Shown here: in pieces, positions 27,211 through 37,917 of the stretch
Numbering within the stretch: the first letter of the stretch is position 1
Layout of the letters: every line of letters begins with the position of its first letter
Origin: Ctena decussata
Lineage: Eukaryota; Mollusca; Bivalvia; Lucinida; Lucinidae
Reading direction: 5' to 3'
NCBI GenBank assembly: GCA_963989385.1
Contig: OZ022505.1
Location: forward strand, 60,453,737-60,517,736
DNA: 64,000 nt
Position numbers and translations under genes: made by a program
Notes under the pieces: model-generated
The model's database searches: none
The model's input: only the letters and a program-made list of their open reading frames with translations
What the model was told of the DNA's origin: nothing

Positions 27211-27354
27211 ACTGTATGTGTTTCTTTTCCACTCTCTGTGTTGTTACAGATTCTGTGGAATGGCTACATAGTCTGTAATGATATCATAGAGTCTGTGTTT
27301 CTATTACAAGTTTCAAGCAAATTTGATAGATGTCATGCTAATGTTGCAGATTTA

Positions 27355-27712
27355 GGGGATAACCGTACTTAAAATTGTCATTTGGGGAGGTAAATCGTCG
27401 GTTTTATGGTCGGAAACTTCTTTATACGGCGACGCGCCAACGGAGCCGTAAAACGCAATTTGCAACCATAAAACCGACGATTTTCCTCCCCAAATGACAA
27501 CCTGAGTACAGTTGTCCCCATTCTAATGTTCTTTTTACATTTTCACCATTAAAAGAGAGTTACTGTGTACCAAGAGCAGACGCTTTCGGCGACGTAAAAC
27601 CAGACGTCAGCCAATTAGAAGCAACGTAGCGTAATGACGTCGGGTTTCCGATAATTTATCGCAGGATATACTGGTGCAAATTTTTGACGTTATCCAATTA
27701 GACGTCGCGTTA
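27355..27712. repeat. Repeat D, copy 1
   Basis: An inverted repeat (27355-27519) with GTCATTTGGGGAGG and CCTCCCCAAATGAC arms around AAATCGTCGGTTTTATGG and CCATAAAACCGACG, followed by about 190 bp with repeated GACGTC and GACGTT motifs. A shorter copy is at 60971-61262. Confidence 0.75.
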
Positions 27713-28010
27713 TAACATTTAAGTTACTAGATATTATAGGTTTTATGTTACTGTTTCAGCTTTCAAAAGTTTCAATGCTCCCTCAGTGATGATGATTATA
27801 TAATTGATTTTTCGTCAAATATCACTGCGAGGTTTTCCACTAAATTTCATCAACTCAATCATATTCATTCTGGCCTCTCTTCACAACAGTGATCAGCTTT
27901 TCCAAAAAAAAAAAGAAAAAAGAATTGGCTCCTCATGAGAAAATTCTTTTTTTTTTTAAGCGATGAATCATTATTGGAAGGGCAAGGGAAGCAAACAGAA
28001 AGTCACGAAA

Positions 28011-28052
<42 letters not shown>

Positions 28053-28126
28053 TTCTTTTGTAAATATTCTAGGACAACATGGATGTGTTTCCATGCACCT
28101 AAAAGACATTCAAAAATACACAATTA
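27713..28126. other. Non-coding with poly-T tract
   Basis: Contains A-rich and T-rich blocks around an ATTGGCTCCTCATGAG core and an uninterrupted T tract at about 28015-28051. No gene. Confidence 0.5.
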
Positions 28127-28325
28127 GGACCCGAGGTTATAAAACATTTTCTCATGCTCAACTAATGTTGGCATTTTCATATCAGCAGAGAAAATTTCAT
28201 ACTCAGCTAAATTGAGCAAGTAAATAACTGTACTTATCAATAATTTGCTATCATTTTCATTAGTAGGTGAAATTCCATTCTCAGCTGAGTTAAGCATGGA
28301 AAGCGTTTATAACCTTGGGGCCTGG
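28127..28325. repeat. Inverted repeat J, diverged copy
   Basis: Ends GAGGTTATAAAACATTTTC and a matching TTTATAACCTTGGGG, with CTCATGCTCAACTAATG and CTCAGCTGAGTTAAGCATG inside. A better preserved palindrome of this type is at 56851-56994 and another diverged one at 47984-48209. Confidence 0.6.
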
Positions 28326-28334
28326 TCAGTGAAT

Positions 28335-28722
28335 GTACATTTAACCAAGACAAGACTTATCAACTTTATTGATAATAAAATACGAAATGCGCCTGCCTTG
28401 TTCATCTGCGCAAGCTGATGAGGGCATTCGCGTTTCGCAAAAAAACATCAAAGGCCTTATCAAACTTTTACTCAATCTTTTTCAGTCCTTTACAAGCGCA
28501 GCTTATAGACAGAGTACGGGACCAACACATTTTAGACTGGTCTGGAGATGTACATTTCACCCAGACAGTACTAAAACAACTTTATAAAAAATGTAACACG
28601 AAATGCACATGCCTTGACCATCTGCACAAAAGCTGATCTGGGTATTCGCATTTCGCAAACCCATCAAAGGCCTTATCAAAAACACCATGGTCCTTATCAA
28701 ACTTTTGCTTAATCTTTTTCAG
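28335..28722 (+). repeat. Tandem duplication of the domain-1C acceptor region
   Basis: A unit of about 215 bp (28335-28549) is repeated at 28550 onward. Both contain the same intron end, branch/polypyrimidine region and the start of the SRCR exon. The downstream copy leads into the intact exon at 28723. The upstream copy is decayed. Confidence 0.8.
28486..28549 (+). pseudogene. Decayed duplicate of the SRCR domain 1C exon start
   Basis: After an identical ctttttcag acceptor the sequence starts SFTSAAY and STGP like the real exon, then loses SRCR similarity. It has no matching donor. Read on, it reaches a stop near 28587. If the splicing machinery used this acceptor it would truncate the protein. 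Confidence 0.75.
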
Positions 28723-28888
28723 TCCTTTACAAGCGCAGCTTACGGAGAAGGCACGGGACCAATACATTTAGATAATGTGCAATGTACGGGCACTGAAGAA
28801 TCTTTAAAAGAATGCCAGCATAATGGATGGGGACACAATAATTGTAGGCACTATGAAGACGCAGGCGTAGCCTGTTATAATAATTCAG
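28723..28888 (+). CDS. SRCR domain 1, C-terminal half (exon, GC donor)
   Basis: A tctttttcag acceptor opens a phase-0 exon that reads into [14 protein letters not shown] and ends with the [10 protein letters not shown] signature of SRCR C-termini. It supplies the last four conserved cysteines. The donor is CAG/GCAAGT, the consensus of rare GC-AG introns, and it keeps the phase-1 exit used by the other domains. A decayed duplicate of the acceptor and exon start lies about 237 bp upstream. A PAL-A palindrome begins 18 nt into the following intron. Confidence 0.85.
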
Positions 28889-28905
28889 GCAAGTATTTAC
28901 TTATT

Positions 28906-29144
28906 TGAGCCGCGACACGAGGAAACCAACAAAGTGGTTGTGCGTCCAGTGCAGACTCAGATCAGCCTGGGCATCCGCCCAGTCTGATCAGAGTCTTCAC
29001 TGTCCGCATGGAGCTAGCTTAGACCCTTAGCTATCCTTTAAGCGCTTGAGCGAAGAGTCTGGTCTGACTGGGAATATGCCCAGGCTTATCTGAGTCTGCG
29101 CTGGGCGCACAACCACTTTGTTGGTTTTCTCGTGTCGCGGCTTA
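28906..29144. mobile_element. PAL-A palindrome, copy 5
   Basis: A 239-bp inverted repeat, GTTGTGCG subfamily, centre forward. It starts 18 nt after the last base of SRCR exon 1C, so it lies at the very start of the intron transcript. Confidence 0.93.
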
Positions 29145-30431
29145 AAATTTTACTATTTATGATGACTGGCTTTTTCCAATTTAAGGGCTTTCAGATCTGT
29201 CATACTGTCAAACCTGTCTGTTAAGCAAACCCCTTTCTTAAAAGGACAATATCTCATATCCTGAAGTAGCAGTTTCAGTGCAAAACTCACTCGCATTAAG
29301 CAAGCGCCTGCTCTAAGTAAGCAGATTTGCCTCTCCCTTCGGTACTTGCTTAAGACAGGTTCGACTGTATTTTATTTTTTCTGATTATCTTAATCCAATA
29401 ATTAAAGCAACCGGCGACCTTGATCAGACGCTTGTTATGCGGACGTCTGATCTGGGAATTTGGTGTTTGCCAGTGTCGCGCTGGAATTTCATGGGTGTGA
29501 GATCCGGATAAAAAATCCATCCCTCGGGATCAGTGTTCGGCCTCACTCGATTGTGTTGGGAGGGCCCGAAATCCGTGTTCGGCATTACTCGACAAGCCTC
29601 GTCATGGATTTTGCTGTCTGCACCTTAGTTCATACCTATGAAAGATATTTATCGACTGTGGACACTGTATCTAAACAAGTTGACAGCGTAATTAATGAAC
29701 AATTTCATCTGTGTCTATACTACCAGATCAATCCTATTAAACGGGGAAGGGGCCGGGAGCATTTTACGAAAGGGGGCGTTATCTAAAGCCTTAATTGTAG
29801 TAAAATCAGCGACTGCCAAACATGAATATATTTCTATTATTTTTGCCTCCCTTCTCAGTCGGGGATGGGGTTAACTCTTAAAGGAAAGAATTTTACCTTA
29901 AAGAGTAGACTCCGTGTCAAATACCTACTTCATACAAAGAAACAAGTAGGAATACATGCAAGTTGATATAAATTATTTTCAGAAAAGAAGCAGTGGGCGT
30001 TTTTTGGAGCAGGGACGTTAATGAGGATTAATACTGTATTTTCATTTTTTGATCGACAGGTTAGAGCTAAGCAACCGCGTTTATTCGTTTCTCTATAATT
30101 AATCTCATTTAATTCGGCTGGAATAATAAGATACAAAAATATCTCTTGACCCATATGATCTTCTAATATCCCCTTCCCCCCCCCACCCCCCCCCCCACCG
30201 CCTTTCAAAAATAGACCCTAGCTCAAATGATCTAAATCGAAATCTGAGGATGGATGGTTGACTTGCGATTTTACGACCTTTTAACAGTATTTGAGTCCCA
30301 TCGGAAAACGGGAGTGTGATAATGAAAAGCTGTGTGCAATGAACCCCGTTTGAAAAGATTTCCGCCTCCGGTGAGTGTCGAACCTAGGACCGCTAGATCA
30401 GCAAGGCAGCGCATTAACAAGGGCGTAGCTA
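29145..30431. other. Intron between domains 1 and 2, unassigned part
   Basis: Holds an imperfect hairpin with GATCAGACG and CGTCTGATC near 29424-29455, a fragment of repeat N near 29835-29910, a C-rich run at 30172-30200 and a weak tRNA-like segment on the minus strand near 30365-30425. The open frame at 29460-29786 shows no recognisable similarity. Confidence 0.5.
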
Positions 30432-30525
30432 CCTATACGGCAAATACGCAAGTGCGTATTGAAATTTTGTCAAAATTGACAAAATTTCAAAACGCACCTG
30501 CATATTTGCATGCTGAAAATTTATA
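30432..30525. repeat. Inverted repeat K, copy 1
   Basis: GTGCGTATTGAAATTTTGTC faces GACAAAATTTCAAAACGCAC around a short spacer. A second copy is at 45503-45620. Confidence 0.8.
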
Positions 30526-30766
30526 AATTAGACAAGATTTCAATACCAATTACCAAAGTGGCTGAAATACTAGCTTTCCCTTCAAGAAGTAGAGAATAAA
30601 ATTGGTTGTGCGTATTATGAAATTGCCCCTAGTTACGCCCCTGATTACCTGCTGAGTTACCGGGGCTCCTAACATCTGAGGAAGAAAAAATGTTGTATAA
30701 ACATAAGAGAAACGTATGAGGCTGTAGGTCACATAACTTGATGATAACATTTTTTCCTTATTTCAG

Positions 30767-31105
30767 TCAGATTGAAATCCAGGGGCCGAACTGATGTGGG
30801 TACTGTAGAAGTACGGACAGACGATGGTTGGATTGAGGTTTGCGACGAAGACTGGGACAATGTCGACGCCAAAGTTCTCTGCCGTGAGATGAAGTTCAAA
30901 GACGGAATAGCTGAAACTGGGTCAGTGTTGGGAGTCGAACAGAACCCCAACTCAGAGCCCAATAAGGCTTTTACCCGGTTTAACTGTCTGGGGCATGAGA
31001 AGGGGCTTATGAAGTGTAAACATCAAACGTTAACGTCAAAGTGCAACTCTATGAATAGAGCGTCAGCAATTTGTTATGACAAATCAGCCTTGGACGTAGA
31101 TCAAA
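30767..31105 (+). CDS. SRCR domain 2 (single exon)
   Basis: One exon carries a complete SRCR domain between a tttcag acceptor and a gtaagt donor, phase 1 at both ends. Visible landmarks are GTVEV, WIEVCDEDW, DAKVLCREMKF and the C-terminal RASAICYD. All six group A cysteines are present. The stretch between helix and C-terminal half is somewhat long (ETGSVLGVEQNPNSEPN). About ten polar residues follow the last cysteine and form the link to domain 3. Confidence 0.88.
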
Positions 31106-31148
31106 GTAAGTTTGCAATGGGCAGATAATTATTAATTTGAATAAGCAC

Positions 31149-31676
31149 ACTTTCAGGGGCAACAACTCTATCTGTTTCATTTTTGCCTCCCTTTTCAATG
31201 ACGCTCAGCCCTCAACGGAGACAATTTGCTCTAAGATGCAGCCCTAGATGAGCAGGGGTCTTATTCATAAAACGTCTTAAGTGGTTGCTATGCTGTTGCT
31301 AAGGCTAAATTTCTTTGAAGGAGATTCCCTACAACTATGAAATTTGCTCTGGAGGAACAGTCTGAAAAGACTGTTCCTCCAGAGCAAATTTCATAGTTGA
31401 AGGGAATCTCCTTTATAGAAATTTAGCCTTAGCAACAGCATAGCAACCACTTAACTTAAGTTGTTTTATGAATATGACCCCAGATTATTTCCTTTAAGAG
31501 TTAATCTCCTGTTAGAAGGGTTCATGGAAAGTAACAGAAAGTCACAACAATAGTCTTCCTTTTTAAAATGAAGGAAAAGCAAATTCTTTCCTTTAACATG
31601 TTCAAGAGTTGAGTTGATCCCGAATTGAGAGGGGAGGCAAAATAAAAACGGAAGATTGATTCCCCCTGAAAGTTTA
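31149..31676. repeat. Repeat N split by repeat B
   Basis: Outer arms CTTTCAGGGGCAAC...TTTTTGCCTCCC and GGGAGGCAAAA...CCCCCTGAAAG belong to repeat N. The palindrome B1 (31255-31481) has inserted inside it. Related N copies are near 32060-32222, 53169-53405 and 62165-62405. Confidence 0.7.
31255..31481. mobile_element. Palindrome B, copy 1
   Basis: A 227-bp inverted repeat with CTTAAGTGGTTGCTATGC and GCATAGCAACCACTTAA arms and a central hairpin GGAACAGTC/GACTGTTCC. Ends are GGGGTCTTATTCATAAAA and its complement. A second copy is at 63162-63384. Confidence 0.9.
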
Positions 31677-32059
31677 CTCATTCACCTTATTCCAATACCA
31701 CAACCCAACTTGCAGGCATATGGCGTCAAAATGACGTTTTACTGACGCTATGTGCCTGCTGGGAAAATCCAAATGACACGAACAAGCTGCAGATACTTAC
31801 CAGCCTTCGCATCAACTTAATCTGTATTACATACAATGTACTATAGCTTCATAAGACATCATAGCCTGGCACTTTAAAAAAATCCGACAAGAATAGGGGT
31901 CTGGTAAGTCTAATCTGATTTCTAACTGTCCACATCTGTTGTCCTAACGTGTCGTATCTTGAGGCACGATTTTAATGTGCTTGTATACACCTTTATGTTT
32001 CTCCACCATTTCTAAAAAGCGGAACAACTTACCTGACTTCCTTTTAGCGCCCCTAGCCG

Positions 32060-32222
32060 ACACAGCCCTTCCAAAATTGGGTCTATTATTAAAGGTAAGA
32101 ATTTGCTCCCCGGGGAGCAAATTCTTTCTTTTAAGAATTGACCCAATTGGAAATGGAAGCAATGGCGGGTAATGGCAGAGTTACTTCCCCTAAAGGTGTA
32201 CCCATTTACCTTAATGAATATG
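32060..32222. repeat. Repeat N fragment with hairpin
   Basis: Contains AAGAATTTGCTCCCCGGGGAGCAAATTCTT, a perfect central palindrome shown here only by its halves AAGAATTTGCTCCCC and GGGGAGCAAATTCTT, followed by the N-type end CCCCTAAAGG. It ends 12 nt before the domain 3 exon. Confidence 0.7.
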
Positions 32223-32233
32223 TTCTTCTTCAG

Positions 32234-32551
32234 AATTCGCCGTTCGACTGGGAAATGTCAGCGACACAAAGCCCTACTGGGGAGAAGTGAACGTCCGTCA
32301 TAAAGGGGTCTGGGGCCTTGTCTGTAACCATGGAAACAGCTGGAATAATATATCAGCTGATATTGTATGTAAACAGCTGGGGTTTAAAGGGGGCTCGGAC
32401 TATGGAACAGTGAACGAAACGTTTATACCGATTTGGATCACGGATATGAACTGTACGGGGAGAGAGACCTCGCTTGAGCAGTGTGTAAAGGGGAAATGGG
32501 GTCAGCCTGTAAGGTCATGCAAACCTGCATATGTGTTGTGCTACCAATCAG
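32234..32551 (+). CDS. SRCR domain 3 (single exon)
   Basis: The exon runs from a cttcttcag acceptor to a CAG/gtaagt donor, phase 1 at both ends. It shows VRLGN, WGLVCNHGNSW, IVCKQLGFKGG, MNCTGRETSLEQC and VLCYQSG, with six conserved cysteines. Several N-glycosylation sequons (NVS, NIS, NCT) fit an extracellular protein. A degenerate PAL-A palindrome starts 10 nt after the donor. Confidence 0.9.
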
Positions 32552-32561
32552 GTAAGTGCAA

Positions 32562-32803
32562 TGACCTGAGACACGAAAAACTACAACAAAGTGGCATGTG
32601 CGACCAGCGATGACTCAGATCAGCCTGGGCATCCGCACAGTCTGACAAGAGTCTTATCTGTCGGCATGGAGATAGGTTAGACCCTGAGCTATCCTATAAA
32701 CACACCGCAAAGACTCTGATCAGACTGGGCGGATGACCAGGCTGATCGGAGTCTTCGCTCTGCGCTCATGCCACATTGTTGGTTTTGTCGTGTGCGCAGC
32801 TCA
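32562..32803. mobile_element. PAL-A palindrome, copy 6 (GCATGTGCG subfamily)
   Basis: A diverged inverted repeat of 242 bp. It carries GGCATGTGCG on the left and GCTCATGCC on the right, and GACTCAG paired with an arm of the GTCTTCGCT type. It starts only 10 nt after the domain 3 donor junction. Confidence 0.85.
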
Positions 32804-33116
32804 AATTTATATGTATACCCATATGCCCAGGAATATTCTAAAGAAGTCGTGAGTTTGACATTTACATGTAATCTATATTAAAGCATTCATTGCTGGCGTA
32901 TGTTTTTTGTAACTATCAGCCACATTACACGAAATTATAGAAAAAACACTGTCCAAAAACTCGAAAAAGTTTATGAAAAACCAATAAAATTAAATTAAAT
33001 TATCATTTTAACGCGTTAGAGAAAGTCATGAATTTTAGCAAACCTCTGTTTTATTAATTCTCGACATCGCAGAAATACACTCTTATCAGGTCTGACCTCA
33101 AAACTTCTATTTCTAG
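32804..33116. other. Intron end before domain 4
   Basis: AT-rich sequence with no repeat or hairpin that I can support; it ends with the TTTCTAG acceptor. Confidence 0.5.
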
Positions 33117-33440
33117 GTATTAGTCTTAAACTGGTCGACGGCGGCTCCTACTATGGTCGTGTTGAGGTTACCCATGACAACCATACAGGAACCATCTGCG
33201 ATTCACAATGGTCTACAAGTGATGCCAGGGTTGTGTGCAAGTATCTCGGATTTGCTGATGGTGACCCTGTTACAGGGTCGTATTATGGAGGCGGAACCGG
33301 TCCTGTGATGATGAATGGCCTTGGTTGCTATGGTTACGAGTCCAATATTGTTCAGTGTAGAAATAAAGGATGGATGTCGTACAATGGAACAGAATGTGCA
33401 AAACATAATAACGACGCGTCTGTCGTCTGCTACAAAGATG
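33117..33440 (+). CDS. SRCR domain 4 (single exon)
   Basis: Acceptor ttctag, donor gtgagg, phase 1 at both ends. The domain is close to consensus: KLVDGGSYYGRVEV, TGTICDSQW, DARVVCKYLGFADG, YGGGTGPVMMNGLGC, NNDASVVCYKDG. Six group A cysteines are present. The intron to domain 5 is only 476 bp and contains nothing recognisable. Confidence 0.9.
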
Positions 33441-33916
33441 GTGAGGGCATTGATTTATTACTCCATTGCATATAATTTCTACAGTAAATAAAGATGAGAT
33501 AGAGTTTGCAAGTGATGGTGTCGAAATGGGTATGGAATCTAATACTGAGTATGATACGCCTTTTTTAGTTCTTTGGTATCAAACTGGTAAAGTATCACTG
33601 ATTAAGGTACAACGATAACGTCAACCCGACCGAAACTGTTCATTCAAAGGCAGTCATTTGCAAGCATACTGTTATCAAATGCTTTATTCATTAGTTCAAT
33701 AAGTAACACACTCCAAAGGCGTTCGGTAGACACGACGCTGTTTGACAGACGCAATGGAGCACCTTACACAAAAACAAACAAAAAAATACATGTTTGCATT
33801 CCACCATAACAGAATATTGTTAGTGTTTGTGTTTACCTATATCGGTCGCCTTAAGTCAATATACAGAGATTTCGCTTACTTAAATAGTACTTTACTGTCT
33901 TCTTGTATTCATGCAG

Positions 33917-34231
33917 TAAGATTGTCAAGGGGCGACCACTCTCATGGTGTAGTTCAAATCATGGAAGAAACATGGGCAGTTCTCTGTGGCGAAGGTTTCA
34001 CAAATAAAGAAGCAAAAGTCGTCTGCCGGCAACTAGGGTTTGCAGATGGAATGGCCCTGTCTCTTGGATCATTTGGCACGTTTTACGGAAGATATGTTCG
34101 TCCTAATATTTCATGCAATGGAACTGAGAAAAGCATTTTAGATTGCTCATACGATGAGTTCAGAGGTTGTCAGAAAGATTCCTTCCTTGGGTATGCCGTA
34201 GTGTCCTGCTTTAATGGAACACTTAGCAAAG
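33917..34231 (+). CDS. SRCR domain 5 (single exon)
   Basis: Acceptor atgcag, donor gtaagt, phase 1 at both ends. Landmarks are [42 protein letters not shown] and VVSCFNGT. Six cysteines are present and NIS and NGT are potential N-glycosylation sites. The frame stays open upstream of the acceptor, but that stretch does not resemble an SRCR domain and is treated as intron. Confidence 0.88.
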
Positions 34232-34356
34232 GTAAGTGATTTTGTTTTGATTGTCATATTTTTGTGTCAGAATGATAACCGTCCGTAAATGCTAGGTCAC
34301 CGTTTACATTTAAGAATTCATAACAATTTAAACCTGGACATGGAATTATTTAAAAT

Positions 34357-34430
34357 ATGTGTGCAACTGTGGTTACGTACCTCTGAGCCACTTTGGGAAC
34401 GTCGTTACGAGAATTGAAACAACAACAACA
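34357..34430. repeat. Short dispersed repeat, copy 1
   Basis: GTGTGCAACTGTGGTTACG and GAGCCACTTTGGGAACGTCG recur at 63750-63810 with a similar ending AGAGAATTGAA followed by a different simple tail (AACAACAAC here, CTGAA repeats there). This looks like the 3' part of a retroposon. Confidence 0.65.
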
Positions 34431-34552
34431 TATTGAAAACGTGCTCGGTGTATTTTTCAAATAAGGCTGCATCGGTTTTCTCTTAATGAACTTCATAATA
34501 CGTCTGTGTGAGAGGACCCATACACAGTGCCTCGGAATATTAGGTTGTTGGT

Positions 34553-34820
34553 TCAGGTTGATTTGATGCATAACGTCCACGGTAAACAACTATGGTCATG
34601 TCGGGACGGTCAGTTAACCTAACCACACTATTCCTGGGCAGGCTTAGACCTCCTAAGCGGTTAACCAGTACTAAGTGCACATACTTTCGCCAGTAACTGA
34701 CAACTGCCCTTCTTGAATCAGCGGAAGGAGAAACGAAAGTATGTGGCCAGACCGGGATTCGAACCCAGGACCTCTGACTTACGAGTCAGGTGCCCTACCG
34801 ATTGCGCTACCCGGCCCGGC
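34553..34820 (-). mobile_element. tRNA-derived SINE, copy 2
   Basis: Same element as 16120-16389, in inverted orientation. The tRNA-like head is at 34744-34816 with the same short anticodon loop, so the loop defect is inherited from the source copy. The two copies are very similar throughout. Confidence 0.85.
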
Positions 34821-35358
34821 CCGGAATATTAGGAAACAACAGTGTAAATATCACATAAGAAATCTACAAAATATTTAGATGATACAAATTCGTTCCTTTC
34901 ACACGCAACAGAACTTTAAAGGCACTAACTGGTACATGTAGAAAATGACACTGAGCCTTCAAATGATATAAGTGTCATAGTTTGTATGAATATCCAGAAC
35001 TGATAATTTCATGGTGGTCACCAACAATAAATGCTCTGTAGGGTGAATCGAAGATGCCATGAAAATGTCGGCATGGGGATGACCTGCTGATGTTGGCCGA
35101 AGATAGGGCATGGACCTGCTCTGCTTGCAGAAGGTCTGGGATGGGGCGTTTTGTATTTACTATTTTATATTTTTTTATTTTACTTTCGTCTATGCACCGC
35201 ATATTTTACCTTTTATCTTAAAAGTTTCTTCTCCCTCTGACTGGGAGACGAGTTTAGACTGAAAATACTATCTCAAAGAACCCTTAATTTAAACCAAAAC
35301 AATCTGTCAATATAAACAGGGCTTAACTATCATGACTATACAGTTTGATTAACCGAAT
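34821..35358. other. Non-coding, no feature recognised
   Basis: Intron sequence between the SINE and PAL-A copy 7. Nothing recognisable. Confidence 0.5.
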
Positions 35359-35599
35359 TGACCAGCGACACGACAAAACCAACAATGTGGCATGTGCGCC
35401 CAGCGAAGAGTCAGATCAGCCTGGGTAGCCACCCAGTCTGAGCAGAGTCTTTGCTGTGCGCTTAAAGGGTAGCTAAGGATCTAAGCTAGCTTCATGCGGA
35501 CAGCGCAGACTCCGATCAGACTGGGCGGATGCCCAGACTGATATGAGTCTTCGCTGGCCGCAGATGTCACTTTGTTGGTTTTGTCGTGTCGTGGCTCTT
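35359..35599. mobile_element. PAL-A palindrome, copy 7 (GCATGTGCG subfamily)
   Basis: Inverted repeat with GACAAAACC, GGCATGTGCGCCCAGCGAAG on the left and CTTCGCTGGCCGCAGATGTC on the right, centre reversed. It ends 64 nt before the domain 6 exon. Confidence 0.9.
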
Positions 35600-35663
35600 A
35601 TATTGATCACATGATTTGTACGGTGAGGAGTCTGTTGATTAGATTTCAAGACTTGTTTTCTAG

Positions 35664-35840
35664 AAAAGAATCTCAAGCTTGAAGGTGGAGCAGCTGGCAA
35701 TCAGACTGGGCGTGTTTCTGTACAGCAGTATGGCATATGGGGGCGTGTCTGTCCAAACAGCTGGGATGATAATGACGCCACTGTGGTTTGTAAAATGCTC
35801 GGATTTGCTGGAGGCGTGGCTTATAAATATTCATCATCAG
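35664..35840 (+). CDS. SRCR domain 6, N-terminal half (exon)
   Basis: Acceptor tttctag, donor CAG/gtatgt. The exon encodes [30 protein letters not shown] and [11 protein letters not shown], then stops in phase 1 within a serine run. The second half is at 37918, across a 2.1-kb intron containing a deleted PAL-A copy, a short hairpin and a full PAL-A copy. The preceding intron also ends close to a PAL-A copy (35359-35599). Confidence 0.87.
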
Positions 35841-36013
35841 GTATGTTACGAACTTCTAGACAGGTTTTGCATGACCGTATTTACAACATATGTACAAGTC
35901 TATAAGCATACTAGCAAGGCGTGTGACCCCTAAATTCATTCTTCTCGCGAGAGTTTCACCGGCACCATTTGAGGCCATTTACAGTCACCTCCAACTAGAG
36001 TGTATTTAGACGT

Positions 36014-36138
36014 TGAGCACACAAAACTAGCTAATCAGCGTTTAGACGTTATCGTGATTAGACTTGGTGGACGCCCAGGCTGATCTTAGTCTTTGCTGGG
36101 CTCAAATGCCACGTTGTTGGTTTCGTCGTGTCGCGGCC
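36014..36138. mobile_element. PAL-A palindrome, copy 8 (deleted)
   Basis: Only the left tip (TGAGCACACAAAAC) and most of the right arm (GCCCAGGCTGATCTTAGTC, TGTTGGTTTCGTCGTGTCG) remain. The left arm and centre are gone, so it can no longer fold on itself. Confidence 0.75.
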
Positions 36139-37604
36139 CCATTATATATTACGTAATTGTAATAATAACTCGTTAAAATAATTGGTCTATAACTGGTAAA
36201 AGTCATACCCAAACGGTCAAGGGAAAATAGTGTACAGTTTATCTATTTGAGCACTGGTGGGTCATGATGATACATTCTGTGTAAAGGGAGCTGATTACTA
36301 GATTGTAATCACGGCTAGCACGTGCGCAATTCCATTCCAACCAGTAAATTAAAATGTTCAAACATCTACAAATCGATAGCCAGTTAATGCTAATTGATTC
36401 TTATATATTCTAAAGTTATTTGTACTAGAACCAGCCCGGTAAAAGATATTTTGGTAAAGATCTCAAAAAAGTCCTGAAAGTGGCCAAACCGAATTCGGTT
36501 TGGCCAATTTCAGGGCTTTTTTTTAACACTCATATTTCTTTGTATTTAAAGCAAACATTGTGCGCAAATACGTGGGGTGATCATTAAATAATGGAAACAC
36601 CTTTGTAGATTAGTTGATTATAAACAGATAAGTATCCTTCATGTAACACCAAGAGTGTCTTTAGAGCTTTCGAATCAATGTTTGAAATTGAAATTTTAAC
36701 GTGTTACCATAGCAATACCGGTATATTACGTCACATGCATGCGGGGTACCGCGTGTGATTTTTTTCAACGTCATTTTGGTAAGGAGGTGTTTGTATTATG
36801 CTTATTATGTGCGATATGTAAAAGGAGAAATTGAAAACTTAGGAACACCTTCAGTTATAGTTAGGTTTTGACTTTTGAAACACACATATAGGCCTAATGA
36901 TTGTTAATGAAAACGGTCTGAGATCTGGCTTGATTTAAAGCTAAAGCAGGGGTTAAGATAATTGAGTTTTAGGGAGTTTGACATTTTATTTCGCGATTTC
37001 CGGTATTATGCTAGAGTAAATTGATTGGTTATCAAGCACAGGATATGTTTGGTTCTTTCTGCTACATAATTCTCCAAAGACCCTGCTTGTGAAAGTGCAA
37101 TGACGTCACAATACTGGTTCCTCCGGCTGAAAATCAGCGAAAAACGTCAAAATTTGCTTGATCAAAAGTTTTTCACGGTCTGTATTTCTGCCAGGTTTGA
37201 GAGCAAGTCATGAATACCTATATATTTCTTTTAGTATCTGAGACTTGCATCAGTTATCACACCATCACAAACTTTTATCCATTCTTTGTTACTAATCAGC
37301 AGCAAGCATTCATGAAAATATGCAAAAATTTAGAGAATAAACCCTTATAAGTTTGAGGAATCGCTGCCATGGCAACGATATTCCTATACAGTACTTAAAG
37401 AGACTTAGTTACATGTATATGTCATAGGCTTGCCTCTTAGGTATTCTATACCCGGAATACTGTTTTGAAACATATCAAATGACATAAACGCTAGTTTTCA
37501 TTATTTAATGATCACCTCTCATATGCTTTGCATACATATTTGTGGAATAACCATTTTTATATTTTGGCTATTCTCTTGCAGAAACTTGAAGTGTAAAGCC
37601 CATA
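36139..37604. other. Intron inside domain 6, mostly unassigned
   Basis: Contains a 21-bp-arm hairpin at 36472-36524 (GGCCAAACCGAATTCGGTTTGGCC core, quoted by its halves GGCCAAACCGAA and TTCGGTTTGGCC). Phrases CATTAAATAATGGAAAC near 36583 and TTTTCATTATTTAATGATCA near 37496 are inverted and may bound one element of about 930 bp. No gene. Confidence 0.5.
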
Positions 37605-37846
37605 TGAGCTGAGACACACGACAAAACCAACAAAATGGCATGTGCGCCCAGCGAAGACTCAGATCAGCCTGGGCATCCGCCCAGTCTGATGTGAGTCCTC
37701 GCTGTGCGTTTCAAGGGTAGCTAAGGGTCTAAGCAAGCTCCATGCCGACAGCGAAGAGTCTGAACAGACTTGGCGGATGTCCAGGCTGATCTAAGTCTTC
37801 GCTGGGCGCACATACTTCTTTGTTGGTTTTGTCGTGTTGCGGAACA
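37605..37846. mobile_element. PAL-A palindrome, copy 9 (GCATGTGCG subfamily)
   Basis: Inverted repeat of 242 bp, centre reversed, flanked by TA on both sides. The left arm has GGCATGTGCGCCCAGCGAAG and the right arm CTTCGCTGGGCGCACATAC. Confidence 0.9.
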
Positions 37847-37917
37847 TATGGAAACGGAATTGTATGTTTATCAGACATAGTAATGCCTAAGGCAGTTTTT
37901 GTTCTTTCCTGTTTCAG

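Noticed and set aside
33742..33916. Upstream open frame before domain 5 as a signal-peptide first exon
   Set aside because: It is open by chance, contains no clear signal sequence cleavage region, and a good acceptor lies at the domain boundary used by all other domains.
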